From Nocardia brevicatena NBRC 12119 (GTDB lineage Bacteria; Actinomycetota; Actinomycetes; Mycobacteriales; Mycobacteriaceae), in NCBI RefSeq assembly GCF_000308495.1, contig NZ_BAFU01000061.1:124001-188000 (forward strand): 64,000 bases of DNA, in the 5' to 3' direction. The notes under the pieces are model-generated. The model was not told the origin of the DNA, did no database searches, and was given only the letters and a program-made list of their open reading frames with translations. Positions 19,408 to 26,030 of the stretch are shown piece by piece. Each line of letters opens with the position of its first letter. Position 1 is the stretch's first letter. A program made the translations under genes and the position numbers.

Positions 19408-19584
19408 TCAGAGTTTGCTCACGGTGCTGTCACTGTCCGAACCGGCCACCGCCTTGTACAGCAGGTACAGCCCGAACACCACCGCCCCGATCACCAGGAT
19501 CGGGAACAGTCCCTTGATCAGCGCGCCGACGACGGCCAGCGCGATCCACACCACGGCGATCACGCCGATGATCTTCCACAGCAT
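19408..19584 (-). CDS. Small two-helix membrane protein downstream of the psp genes
   Basis: A 58-residue protein, MLWKIIGVIAVVWIALAVVG at the start and AVAGSDSDSTVSKL at the end, with two hydrophobic helices (residues 4-22 and 27-44) joined by a Lys-Gly turn. A good GGGAGGT lies 6 bases before the ATG. It sits between the PspM-like gene and the PIG-L gene on the same strand, so it may be a membrane partner in the phage-shock response. No family name recognised. Confidence 0.7.
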   Translation of the reverse strand: MLWKIIGVIAVVWIALAVVGALIKGLFPILVIGAVVFGLYLLYKAVAGSDSDSTVSKL

Positions 19585-19712
19585 TTCGTACCTCCCAGAA
19601 GTGGCGCTACACCTCGAGCATTACAGTCCGAGCCCGAGAAATCACCAGGTGAAAGCCAATATCGGGGTGAAGATCAGGGTTATCCCCGAACAACCACGAA
19701 GGACCGGTACGG

Positions 19713-20636
19713 TCAGCGGAACTGTCCGTACCGCGGAGGGCTTTCCGGCAGCGGCAGCGTCGAGGGCAGCGGAGCGCCCACCGCATACGACGGTTTGTCG
19801 GCGAGCTCGGTCAGCGCCTGGGCCCAGCCGTCCATGCGGTCGGCGGCGTGGCGCAGATCGGCGACGACGACGTCGAATTCATGGTGCACCACGGTCATCT
19901 CCGGGATGGCGAGCACCCGCCCGGCCGCGGCCACAATCTGCTCGTATTCGACGATTCCGGCCTCCAACCGGGACAGGATGTGCCGCAACTGCTCGGCGAG
20001 CACCCCGACCGTCTCCGAGTCCATCGAACCCAGGGTGATACCCGCCTGTTCCATGGCCACGATATCGGCGGCCAGCGCATGAAGCGCGGCGGCGCCGGAA
20101 CCCGCGGTGGCCAACATATCGTCGAGTTCCTCCGACGGCAGCCGACGGGACCGCGCGATATGCCCGCCCAACTCGTGCAGCGCGCGTTCGGCGCGCGCGA
20201 GCCGCTCCATCGGCGCGCGGGCGACCGACCGGCCCGGAGGCAGTTTGCGCGGAATATATCCGGCACGGGGCAGTGGGATGCTGCGCATCCGCAGGTATCG
20301 ACGGGTGCTCAGCGCCGCGCCGGTGACCAGCGCGACGGCACCGCCGCCGAGAAGCACGACCACCCAGGCGGGGGCGGAGACGACGGCCAACCCGACCGCG
20401 CCGACGGTGGTGATACCCGAGGCGGTACCGAGCCGCACACTGCGCCGGCGGAGTCGGCGACGTCGCCGCATTTCACGCTCCCGCGGATCGGCCCAGCGGC
20501 GGACCGCCACCAGTGCGTGCTCACCCACCTCGCGCAGGGTATCCGGCAGGGCGGGCTGCTGCGGGTCCACCCCGTGCCGGGGTCGGATCGGATAGCGGGG
20601 CCCGGACGGGGAGATGCGGGATCGTCGACCGCTCAT
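19713..20636 (-). CDS. PspM-like membrane protein of the Psp envelope-stress system
   Basis: A 307-residue protein. Its arginine-rich N-terminus (REREMRRRRRLRRRSVRLG) is followed by two close hydrophobic helices (SGITTVGAVGLAVVSAPAWV and VVLLGGGAVALVTGAAL). A long helical cytoplasmic domain ends in a Pro-rich tail. Position and architecture match Rv2743c (PspM), which anchors and controls PspA in mycobacteria. The ATG has a GGAAG seven bases upstream, and 31 bases separate it from the pspA stop, so the genes form one operon with clgR. Confidence 0.8.
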   Translation of the reverse strand: MSGRRSRISPSGPRYPIRPRHGVDPQQPALPDTLREVGEHALVAVRRWADPREREMRRRRRLRRRSVRLGTASGITTVGAVGLAVVSAPAWVVVLLGGGAVALVTGAALSTRRYLRMRSIPLPRAGYIPRKLPPGRSVARAPMERLARAERALHELGGHIARSRRLPSEELDDMLATAGSGAAALHALAADIVAMEQAGITLGSMDSETVGVLAEQLRHILSRLEAGIVEYEQIVAAAGRVLAIPEMTVVHHEFDVVVADLRHAADRMDGWAQALTELADKPSYAVGAPLPSTLPLPESPPRYGQFR

Positions 20637-20667
20637 GACTGTACTTCCTTGCCGAAACCCCGAACCG

Positions 20668-21501
20668 CTACTGCTGAGCGGTCTGCCCCTTGTTCATCTG
20701 TGGCTGCGGCTGCGCCGGCTCGGCCTGGGCCTTGGCGGAATCGAGGGCGGGGCCGGTGCCGCCGGCGGGCAGCGCCTCGCCGCGCATCGATGCCCGAATC
20801 TGCTCCAGCCGGTTGTGCCCGGCCATCTGAACACTGGCCTGCTGCACTTCCAGCATCCGCCCCTGCACCGAGTTCTGCGCCAGTTCGGCGGCGCCGAGCG
20901 CATTGGCGTAGCGGCGCTCGATCTTGTCCCGCACCGCGTCCAGGCTGGGCACGTTGCCCGGCGCGGACAGGGTGCTGTCCATCTGCTGCAGCGAGGCGCT
21001 GACCTGCTCCTGCATCTTGGCCTGCTCCAGCTGGCTGAGCAGTTTGGTGCGCTCGGCGACCTTCTGCTGCAGCAGCATGGCGTTCTGTTCGACCGCCTTC
21101 TTGGCCTGCGCGGCCGCCTGCAGCGACTGGTCGTGCAGCACCTTCAGGTCCTCCACGGCCTGCTCGGCCGTGACCAGCTGAGCGGCGAACGCCTCGGCGG
21201 CGTTGGTGTACTGGATCGCCTTCTCGGCATCGCCCGCGGCGTTGGCCTGATCGGCCAGCAGTACGGCCTGCCGGGCATTGGCGTTGAGCTTCTCGACCTC
21301 GTCGAGCTGGCGGTTCAGTTTCATCTCCAGCTGACGCTGGTTGCCGATCACCGAGGCCGCCTGCTGCGACAGAGCCTGGTGCTGGCGTTGGGCTTCCTCG
21401 ATAGCCTGCTGAATCTGGACCTTCGGATCCGCGTGCTCCTCGACCTTGGCGTCGAAAAGGGCCATCAGGTATTTCCAGGCCTTGACGAACGGATTAGCCA
21501 T
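20668..21501 (-). CDS. pspA: Phage shock protein A homologue (PspA/IM30, 35 kDa antigen)
   Basis: A 277-residue PspA/IM30 family protein (Rv2744c type), a peripheral membrane coiled-coil that stabilises the membrane under stress. It starts [20 protein letters not shown], with the amphipathic N-terminal helix, and continues with long coiled coil through residue ~230. It ends in a Gln/Pro/Ala-rich tail. The ATG at 21501 with GGAGGCGGGATC upstream was preferred over the open but Arg-rich upstream frame. It is the second gene of the clgR-pspA-pspM operon. Confidence 0.93.
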   Translation of the reverse strand: MANPFVKAWKYLMALFDAKVEEHADPKVQIQQAIEEAQRQHQALSQQAASVIGNQRQLEMKLNRQLDEVEKLNANARQAVLLADQANAAGDAEKAIQYTNAAEAFAAQLVTAEQAVEDLKVLHDQSLQAAAQAKKAVEQNAMLLQQKVAERTKLLSQLEQAKMQEQVSASLQQMDSTLSAPGNVPSLDAVRDKIERRYANALGAAELAQNSVQGRMLEVQQASVQMAGHNRLEQIRASMRGEALPAGGTGPALDSAKAQAEPAQPQPQMNKGQTAQQ

Positions 21502-21648
21502 CGGTTGATCCCGCCTCCATCTGCTGTGCCGCCTGCGCGACGTGCGGTGCGCGACCGTCACGCACCCGGTATATGCCTATCCTCCACCATTTCGACGCCC
21601 GGTACCGGTGACCGAGCGTTACCGCGTCCGGATCGTGAACCCGTAACC

Positions 21649-21675
21649 GACGCCCGCTACGAATCTATCCGTTCC
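21649..21675 (-). promoter_or_regulatory. Possible internal ECF-sigma promoter before pspA
   Basis: On the minus strand GGAAC (21671-21675) and CGTC (21649-21652) are 18 bases apart within the 222-base clgR-pspA gap. This resembles SigE-type ECF promoters (GGAAC-N17/18-CGTT), but the -10 is imperfect. It could give pspA a second, clgR-independent stress promoter. Confidence 0.35.
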
Positions 21676-21723
21676 CCCACCCGGCGCGCATCGGCACGGA
21701 CCCTGGTCTTTCCCCGATTTCCC

Positions 21724-22170
21724 CTAGGCGACCTTGACCAGCACCAGGGTTTCGTTCTTCGGCGCCGGGATGACGATCCGGGTGTCCTCGTCGATCTGCG
21801 GCCGGCCGACGGGTGCGTCGGACCCGGCGGATGCGGTATCGGCCTCGGACAACGCGGCGCTATCGGGACCGGTCCTGGCGGCGGGCTCCGGAACCGGCGT
21901 GGGGGCCGCGACGGTCTCGCGCTCGGCCGTGGGCGTACCGCTGTCGGCGATGATCGTGCTCACATCCCACAGCACCCGGGACAACGGGACATCCAATGCC
22001 TCGCAGATCGCCGCCAGCAGTTCGCTGGAGGCCTCCTTGCGGCCCCGCTCCACTTCCGACAGATACCCCAGGCTCACCCGGGCCGAGGTGGACACTTCCC
22101 GCAGGGTCCGGCGCTGGGCGAGGCGAGCACGCCGCAGACTGTCCCCGATGGCCTCTCGCAGCAGCGTCAT
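21724..22170 (-). CDS. clgR: Transcriptional regulator ClgR
   Basis: A 148-residue XRE/Cro-type regulator. The HTH is [20 protein letters not shown] followed by [21 protein letters not shown], near-identical in style to ClgR of mycobacteria and corynebacteria. ClgR activates clp protease genes and, in M. tuberculosis, the psp operon it heads. The C-terminal half is a Pro/Ala-rich linker ending [12 protein letters not shown]; the hydrophobic tail may serve as a Clp degron (inference from ClgR turnover in relatives). The ATG at 22170 has GGAG at ideal spacing. Confidence 0.93.
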   Translation of the reverse strand: MTLLREAIGDSLRRARLAQRRTLREVSTSARVSLGYLSEVERGRKEASSELLAAICEALDVPLSRVLWDVSTIIADSGTPTAERETVAAPTPVPEPAARTGPDSAALSEADTASAGSDAPVGRPQIDEDTRIVIPAPKNETLVLVKVA

Positions 22171-22246
22171 CGCGTTCTCCTTCTCCCGGTGGGCGCTCGG
22201 CCCGTACGGCGGAGCATGCCGTGGCACACGCCGTCCTTTCTGGCAC

Positions 22247-22273
22247 AACGTGGGATCGGGCGAGTTGGTTCCC
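22247..22273 (-). promoter_or_regulatory. SigE-type ECF promoter of the clgR-psp operon
   Basis: On the minus strand GGGAAC (22268-22273) and CGTT (22247-22250) are separated by 17 bases. They lie about 77 bases before the clgR start. This is the mycobacterial SigE consensus form, and clgR-pspA is a known SigE target in M. tuberculosis. Confidence 0.7.
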
Positions 22274-22311
22274 ATATGTGGTGTGGGCGCGGAGGAGAGG
22301 TCACCGGAAGT

Positions 22312-22842
22312 TCACCCGGCGGCCGCGGCGCCGCGTACACATCGCAACAGTTCCCGTATCGCCGTCCGTGTCGCGTCGAACCTGATATTCCACCGGTGGC
22401 CCGACAGTTTCAACCGCATCACCTCGGTATGCCTCGGGCCGGCCAGCCCGAGGAACACCGTGCCGGCGCCGATACCGTTCTGCGGGTCCGGTCCGGCCAC
22501 CCCGGTCAGCGCGAGTCCCCAGTCCGCGGCGCAGCGGGTACGCGCCCCGACTGCCAACTGTTCGGCGGTACTCGCTGCAACCGGTCCTTCGGCCGCGAGT
22601 ATCTCGTCGCTCACCCCGGCCAGGCTGTGTTTCAGGTCCGTGGCGTACACCACGAGTCCACCGCGTAGCACGGCGCTGGCGCCCGGCACGCCCGCGATGG
22701 TCGCGGCCACGAGCCCGGCGGTCAGTGATTCCGCGGTGGCGACGGTCTGGTTCGTCGCGCGCAGCGCACCGACCAGCGCGACGGCGTCGGTGTCGGTGGT
22801 CAGCGGATCGGTCACGGTCGTGGGCCCCCTGGTACCGCTCAT
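22312..22842 (-). CDS. pncC: CinA C-terminal domain protein, nicotinamide-nucleotide amidohydrolase
   Basis: A 176-residue stand-alone CinA_C domain, which deamidates NMN to NaMN in pyridine nucleotide recycling. Diagnostic segments are TVATAESLTAGLVAATIAGV, ASAVLRGGLVVYATDLKHSL and GLALTGVAGPDPQNG. There is no N-terminal MoaB-like domain, so it is the short form. The ATG overlaps the pgsA stop (ATGA). The clgR promoter lies just after its stop codon. Confidence 0.88.
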   Translation of the reverse strand: MSGTRGPTTVTDPLTTDTDAVALVGALRATNQTVATAESLTAGLVAATIAGVPGASAVLRGGLVVYATDLKHSLAGVSDEILAAEGPVAASTAEQLAVGARTRCAADWGLALTGVAGPDPQNGIGAGTVFLGLAGPRHTEVMRLKLSGHRWNIRFDATRTAIRELLRCVRGAAAAG

Positions 22843-23495
22843 GCGCCGCTCGATCGGCCGGAGCCGGCGGACCACAGCCGCGCGGCCTGGCCCAGATAGT
22901 CCAACCCGGTGGCCGCCGTGAGTATCAACGCGATCCACATCAGTGCCATTCCCGCTGTCTGGAATCCCCCGGAGAGCGGGAGCAGCAGCACCCCGATGGC
23001 CAGCGACTGCACCAGCGTTTTCAGCTTCCCCCCGCGCCCGGCCGGGATCACACCGTGGCGCGCCACCGCCAGCCGCAGCAGCGTCACACCGATCTCGCGG
23101 ACGCAGATCACCACGGTCATCCACCAGGGAAGCTCACTCAGCAGTGACAGTCCGATCAGCGCCGCCCCGATCAACGCCTTGTCCGCGATCGGATCGGCGA
23201 GTTTGCCGAAATCGGTGATCAGCCCGTACTTGCGCGCCAGTTGCCCGTCGAAACGGTCGGTGACGGCGGCGAGTCCGAACAGCACGGTGGCGGTGATCCG
23301 CCAACCGGTCTGGTGGCCGCCGCCGGCGAACAAGGCGAATACGAACAACGGCACCAGGCCGATCCGCATCATGGTCAGCACATTCGCGATATTCCACAGC
23401 GGAACAGCGGTCTCGGCCCGCGCCGGAAGCGGCCCGGGGCGCGCCGCCACGGGGGGAGCCGGGCGGCGATCCATCTCCTCGGGGTACACGCTCAT
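22839..23495 (-). CDS. pgsA: CDP-diacylglycerol-glycerol-3-phosphate 3-phosphatidyltransferase
   Basis: A 218-residue integral membrane CDP-alcohol phosphatidyltransferase that makes phosphatidylglycerol-phosphate. The signature D-x2-DG-x2-AR-x8-G-x3-D-x3-D is visible as TDRFDGQLARKYGLITDFGK followed by LADPIADK. About five membrane helices follow an N-terminal 30-residue soluble leader. It matches pgsA3 (Rv2746c) in position. The 3' end overlaps pncC as ATGA. The 186 bases upstream of its start (23496-23681) hold no gene I can support; beyond them is the relic at 23682. Confidence 0.93.
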   Translation of the reverse strand: MSVYPEEMDRRPAPPVAARPGPLPARAETAVPLWNIANVLTMMRIGLVPLFVFALFAGGGHQTGWRITATVLFGLAAVTDRFDGQLARKYGLITDFGKLADPIADKALIGAALIGLSLLSELPWWMTVVICVREIGVTLLRLAVARHGVIPAGRGGKLKTLVQSLAIGVLLLPLSGGFQTAGMALMWIALILTAATGLDYLGQAARLWSAGSGRSSGA

Positions 23496-23681
23496 GGCCG
23501 CCTCTCGGACCAGTCACGCTGCCCTGCGCGGAGGATGGGGCGGTAGGACTGGGGGTGCGGCACACCCCAAGCCTAATAGGCACTGCCGGAAGCCCGACCG
23601 CCGACAGTCCGTGTACGGCCGACGCAGGCGCGGGTACGTCTCTCGGTAGCAGGTGAGACTACTGTGCACTCCATGACCAGC

Positions 23682-23907
23682 GAATGTAGCGCGCTGATCT
23701 CCACGTCCACGTGGGGGTCAGCGCATCCGGCCACCTTCGGGTACGCTGCCCTCGTCGGCGCCGGGCGGGCGGAGACGATAAACGCCTGCGGAGGCTGGGT
23801 AAGACCACGGTCTACTGTGGCATCGGCCGGTGAAACAGGAGCCCACCGAGGTGTCGCGTGAGCGGCACGGCAGGAACCTCCGGTCTTCAGGCCGGGGGGG
23901 ACGTCAA
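23682..23907 (+). mobile_element. Orphan TnpB-element right-end relic (omega-RNA-like), copy R1
   Basis: Aligns nearly end to end with the copy at 37391-37590, starting GAATGTAGCGCGC and ending ACGTCAA. It contains remnants of a tnpB 3' end (codons reading AGRAETINACGGWVRPRS), a 5' hairpin with arms CTGATCTCC/GGGGGTCAG, and a terminal hairpin with stem CCTCCGGTC/GGCCGGGGG around TTCA before the TCAA end. There is no tnpB body or left-end hairpin nearby. A guide, if any, would begin CTCACTGGGACCACGG. Confidence 0.65.
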
Positions 23908-24454
23908 CTCACTGGGACCACGGAGTGGTTCGCTCGGCGACGCGCCCGCGACACCGGGCACCGATATAACGGTGCGGCGGGCGCGCACCTCCGACGTCCC
24001 CTCGATCAAGGCGCTGGTCGATATCTACGCGGGTCGGATCCTGCTGGAGAAGAACCTGGTCAACCTGTATGAGGCGGTCCAGGAATTCTGGGTCGCCGAA
24101 CACGGTGGGCGGGTGGTCGGTTGCGGCGCCCTGCACGTGCTGTGGGCCGATCTGGGCGAGGTGCGCACCGTCGCTGTCCATCCGGATGTCAAGGGGCATG
24201 GTGTGGGCAAACTCATCGTGCGGCGGCTGGTCGAAGTGGCCCGGGAATTGGAGCTGCAGCGGTTGTTCGTGCTCACCTTCGAGGTGGAGTTCTTCGGCCG
24301 GCACGGTTTTGTTGAGCTCGACGGCACTCCGGTGACCGCCGAGGTCTACGCGGAGATGTGTCGCTCCTACGACACCGGCGTCGCCGAATTCCTGGATCTG
24401 AGTTATGTGAAACCGAACACCCTCGGCAACACCCGGATGCTGCTGACCCTGTAA
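23858..24454 (+). CDS. argA: Amino-acid N-acetyltransferase (N-acetylglutamate synthase, ArgA/Rv2747 type)
   Basis: A short GNAT-fold N-acetylglutamate synthase, first enzyme of arginine synthesis. Core motifs are TVRRARTSDVPSIKALVDIY, LLEKNLVNLYEAVQEFWVAE, VRTVAVHPDVKGHGVGKLIV and LTFEVEFFGRHGF. The only sensible start that covers the conserved region is the GTG at 23858, six bases after GAGG. That start and the first ~16 codons lie inside the TnpB-type relic R1. Either the relic donated the start signals, or translation begins at the GTG (V39) of TVRRART. Confidence 0.85.
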   Translation: MSGTAGTSGLQAGGDVNSLGPRSGSLGDAPATPGTDITVRRARTSDVPSIKALVDIYAGRILLEKNLVNLYEAVQEFWVAEHGGRVVGCGALHVLWADLGEVRTVAVHPDVKGHGVGKLIVRRLVEVARELELQRLFVLTFEVEFFGRHGFVELDGTPVTAEVYAEMCRSYDTGVAEFLDLSYVKPNTLGNTRMLLTL

Positions 24455-24515
24455 TGCTCGACGGCACCCATTCCGGGGGTGTCGGTGTGACCGACGGCAT
24501 CGTTAAGCTCGGCGC

Positions 24516-24806
24516 GTGCCGATCTTCGCAGTCCACTACACCTATTCCGCCGCCACCGTCGCCGGTCGCGACACCCACCGCCCCGCCCACCGCGGCTGGC
24601 TGTCCGGCCTGCTCGCCGACGGCGTCCTGCTCAGCAGCGGCCCGTATTCGGACGGTTCCGGCGCATTGCTGCTGTTGCGCGCGGCCGATGATACGGCGAT
24701 GAAGGAGCTGCTGACCCGGGATCCGTTCGCACGACACGAACTGATCGACGAGGTCCGCGTGGTCGAATGGCAGCCGACGCTCGGCGCCTTCACCGACGCC
24801 GGGTAG
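24516..24806 (+). CDS. YciI-like protein
   Basis: A 96-residue dimeric alpha+beta-barrel (YCII) protein, equivalent to Rv2749. The typical pattern is VHYTYSA.....R..HR..L..LLADGVLLSSGPYSDGSGALLLL, with the conserved His-Arg pair (HRPAHRGWL) and GP. Starts at GTG 24516, 61 bases after argA. Members are proposed small-molecule enzymes or ligand-binding proteins; no specific role can be assigned here. Confidence 0.8.
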   Translation: MPIFAVHYTYSAATVAGRDTHRPAHRGWLSGLLADGVLLSSGPYSDGSGALLLLRAADDTAMKELLTRDPFARHELIDEVRVVEWQPTLGAFTDAG

Positions 24807-24812
24807 GAATGC

Positions 24813-24845
24813 CCGGCCGGCGAGCCGCGACGGCCCGCCGGCCGG
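24813..24845. terminator. Bidirectional terminator hairpin between yciI and terC
   Basis: CCGGCCGGCG and CGCCGGCCGG form a perfect 10-bp stem with a 13-base loop in the 55-base gap between two convergent genes. No U-tract, as is usual in this GC range. Confidence 0.55.
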
Positions 24846-24861
24846 AGCGGCCGTATCCCGG

Positions 24862-25881
24862 TCACCGCTCGCGCGGCGCGCTCCCCGAATCCGCGGGCTC
24901 GACCGGTCGGGCCCTGCCGCCGGTTCGCCACAGGCTGGCCACCGTCGCGACCACCAGGATCCCGACGATCACCGACAGCGAGACGGCCGTGGATATCTCC
25001 GGTACCGCCACGTGTTCGCCACCGTTGACGAACGGCAGGTTGTTTTCGTGCAGCGCGTGCAGCATCAGTTTCACACCGATGAACGCGAGGATCGCGGCCA
25101 GCCCGTAGGACAGGTAGACCAACCGGTCGAGCAGGCCGCCGATGAGGAAGTACAGCTGGCGCAGGCCCATCAGCGCGAAGGCGTTGGCGGTGAACACCAG
25201 ATAGGGCTGTTCGGTGAGACCGTAGATGGCCGGGATGGAGTCCAGCGCGAACAACAGGTCGGTGAATCCGATCGCCAGCAGGGCCAACAGCATGGGAGTG
25301 ACCACCCGTTTACCGCCGATCCGGGCGATGAGGGAGTCGCCGTGGAACTGCTCGGTGGTCGGTACCAGGCGCTTGGTCAGCGCGACGATCCGGCTGTCGC
25401 GTTTCTGTTCGTGTTCGACCTCGTGCCCGCTCTCTTTCAGGAGTTTGGCGGCGGTGTAGATCAAGAAGATGCCGAACAGGTAGAAGACCCAGCTGAAGGC
25501 GCTGATCGCGGCCGCGCCCACGGCAATGAACGCACCGCGCATCACCAGTGCGATCACGATGCCGATCAGCAGGACTTTCTGCTGATATGCCCGTGGCACC
25601 GCGAAGGTGGACATAATGATCAGGAATACGAACAGGTTGTCGACCGAGAGCGCTTTCTCGGTGATGAAACCCGCGTAGTACTCCCCCGCGTAGACCCCGC
25701 CCCACTTCACGGCGACCAGGCCACCGAAGGCGAGGGCGAGCCCGATGTAGACCGCCGACCAGAACGCGGATTCCCGGAAGGTCGGTTCGTGCGGGGTGCG
25801 CACATGGGCGAAGAAATCGAAGACGAACAAGCCGAGGATCACCAGGATGGTGACCCCCCATACCACTGTCGTTACCTGCAT
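24862..25881 (-). CDS. TerC family integral membrane protein
   Basis: A 339-residue protein with about nine hydrophobic helices and the two TerC signature stretches EKALSVDNLFVFLIIMSTFA and FTDLLFALDSIPAIYGLT. Both carry acidic residues within membrane segments (ALSVDN, LFALDS). TerC/Alx proteins are associated with tellurite resistance and manganese or metal-ion export. A soluble loop with HEVEHEQKRDSRI is near residue 155. Transcribed alone; its end is convergent with yciI. Confidence 0.9.
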   Translation of the reverse strand: MQVTTVVWGVTILVILGLFVFDFFAHVRTPHEPTFRESAFWSAVYIGLALAFGGLVAVKWGGVYAGEYYAGFITEKALSVDNLFVFLIIMSTFAVPRAYQQKVLLIGIVIALVMRGAFIAVGAAAISAFSWVFYLFGIFLIYTAAKLLKESGHEVEHEQKRDSRIVALTKRLVPTTEQFHGDSLIARIGGKRVVTPMLLALLAIGFTDLLFALDSIPAIYGLTEQPYLVFTANAFALMGLRQLYFLIGGLLDRLVYLSYGLAAILAFIGVKLMLHALHENNLPFVNGGEHVAVPEISTAVSLSVIVGILVVATVASLWRTGGRARPVEPADSGSAPRER

Positions 25882-26030
25882 GCGGCGATCCGTTCGGCAG
25901 TACCGGTCATGGGTGCCATCATGCCTGATTTGTCTGTTTCCATTGGATTGCGGGGCATTTGCCGGTCACGATTCCATACCCGCGGGCGGACCGGTGTGAC
26001 AAACCCCACCCCCAGCGGCTCGGAAACCGA

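Noticed and set aside
23664-23861. 65-codon open frame as a separate gene
   Set aside because: Its recognisable part is the C-terminal end of a tnpB inside relic R1, without the catalytic body; treated as relic, not gene.
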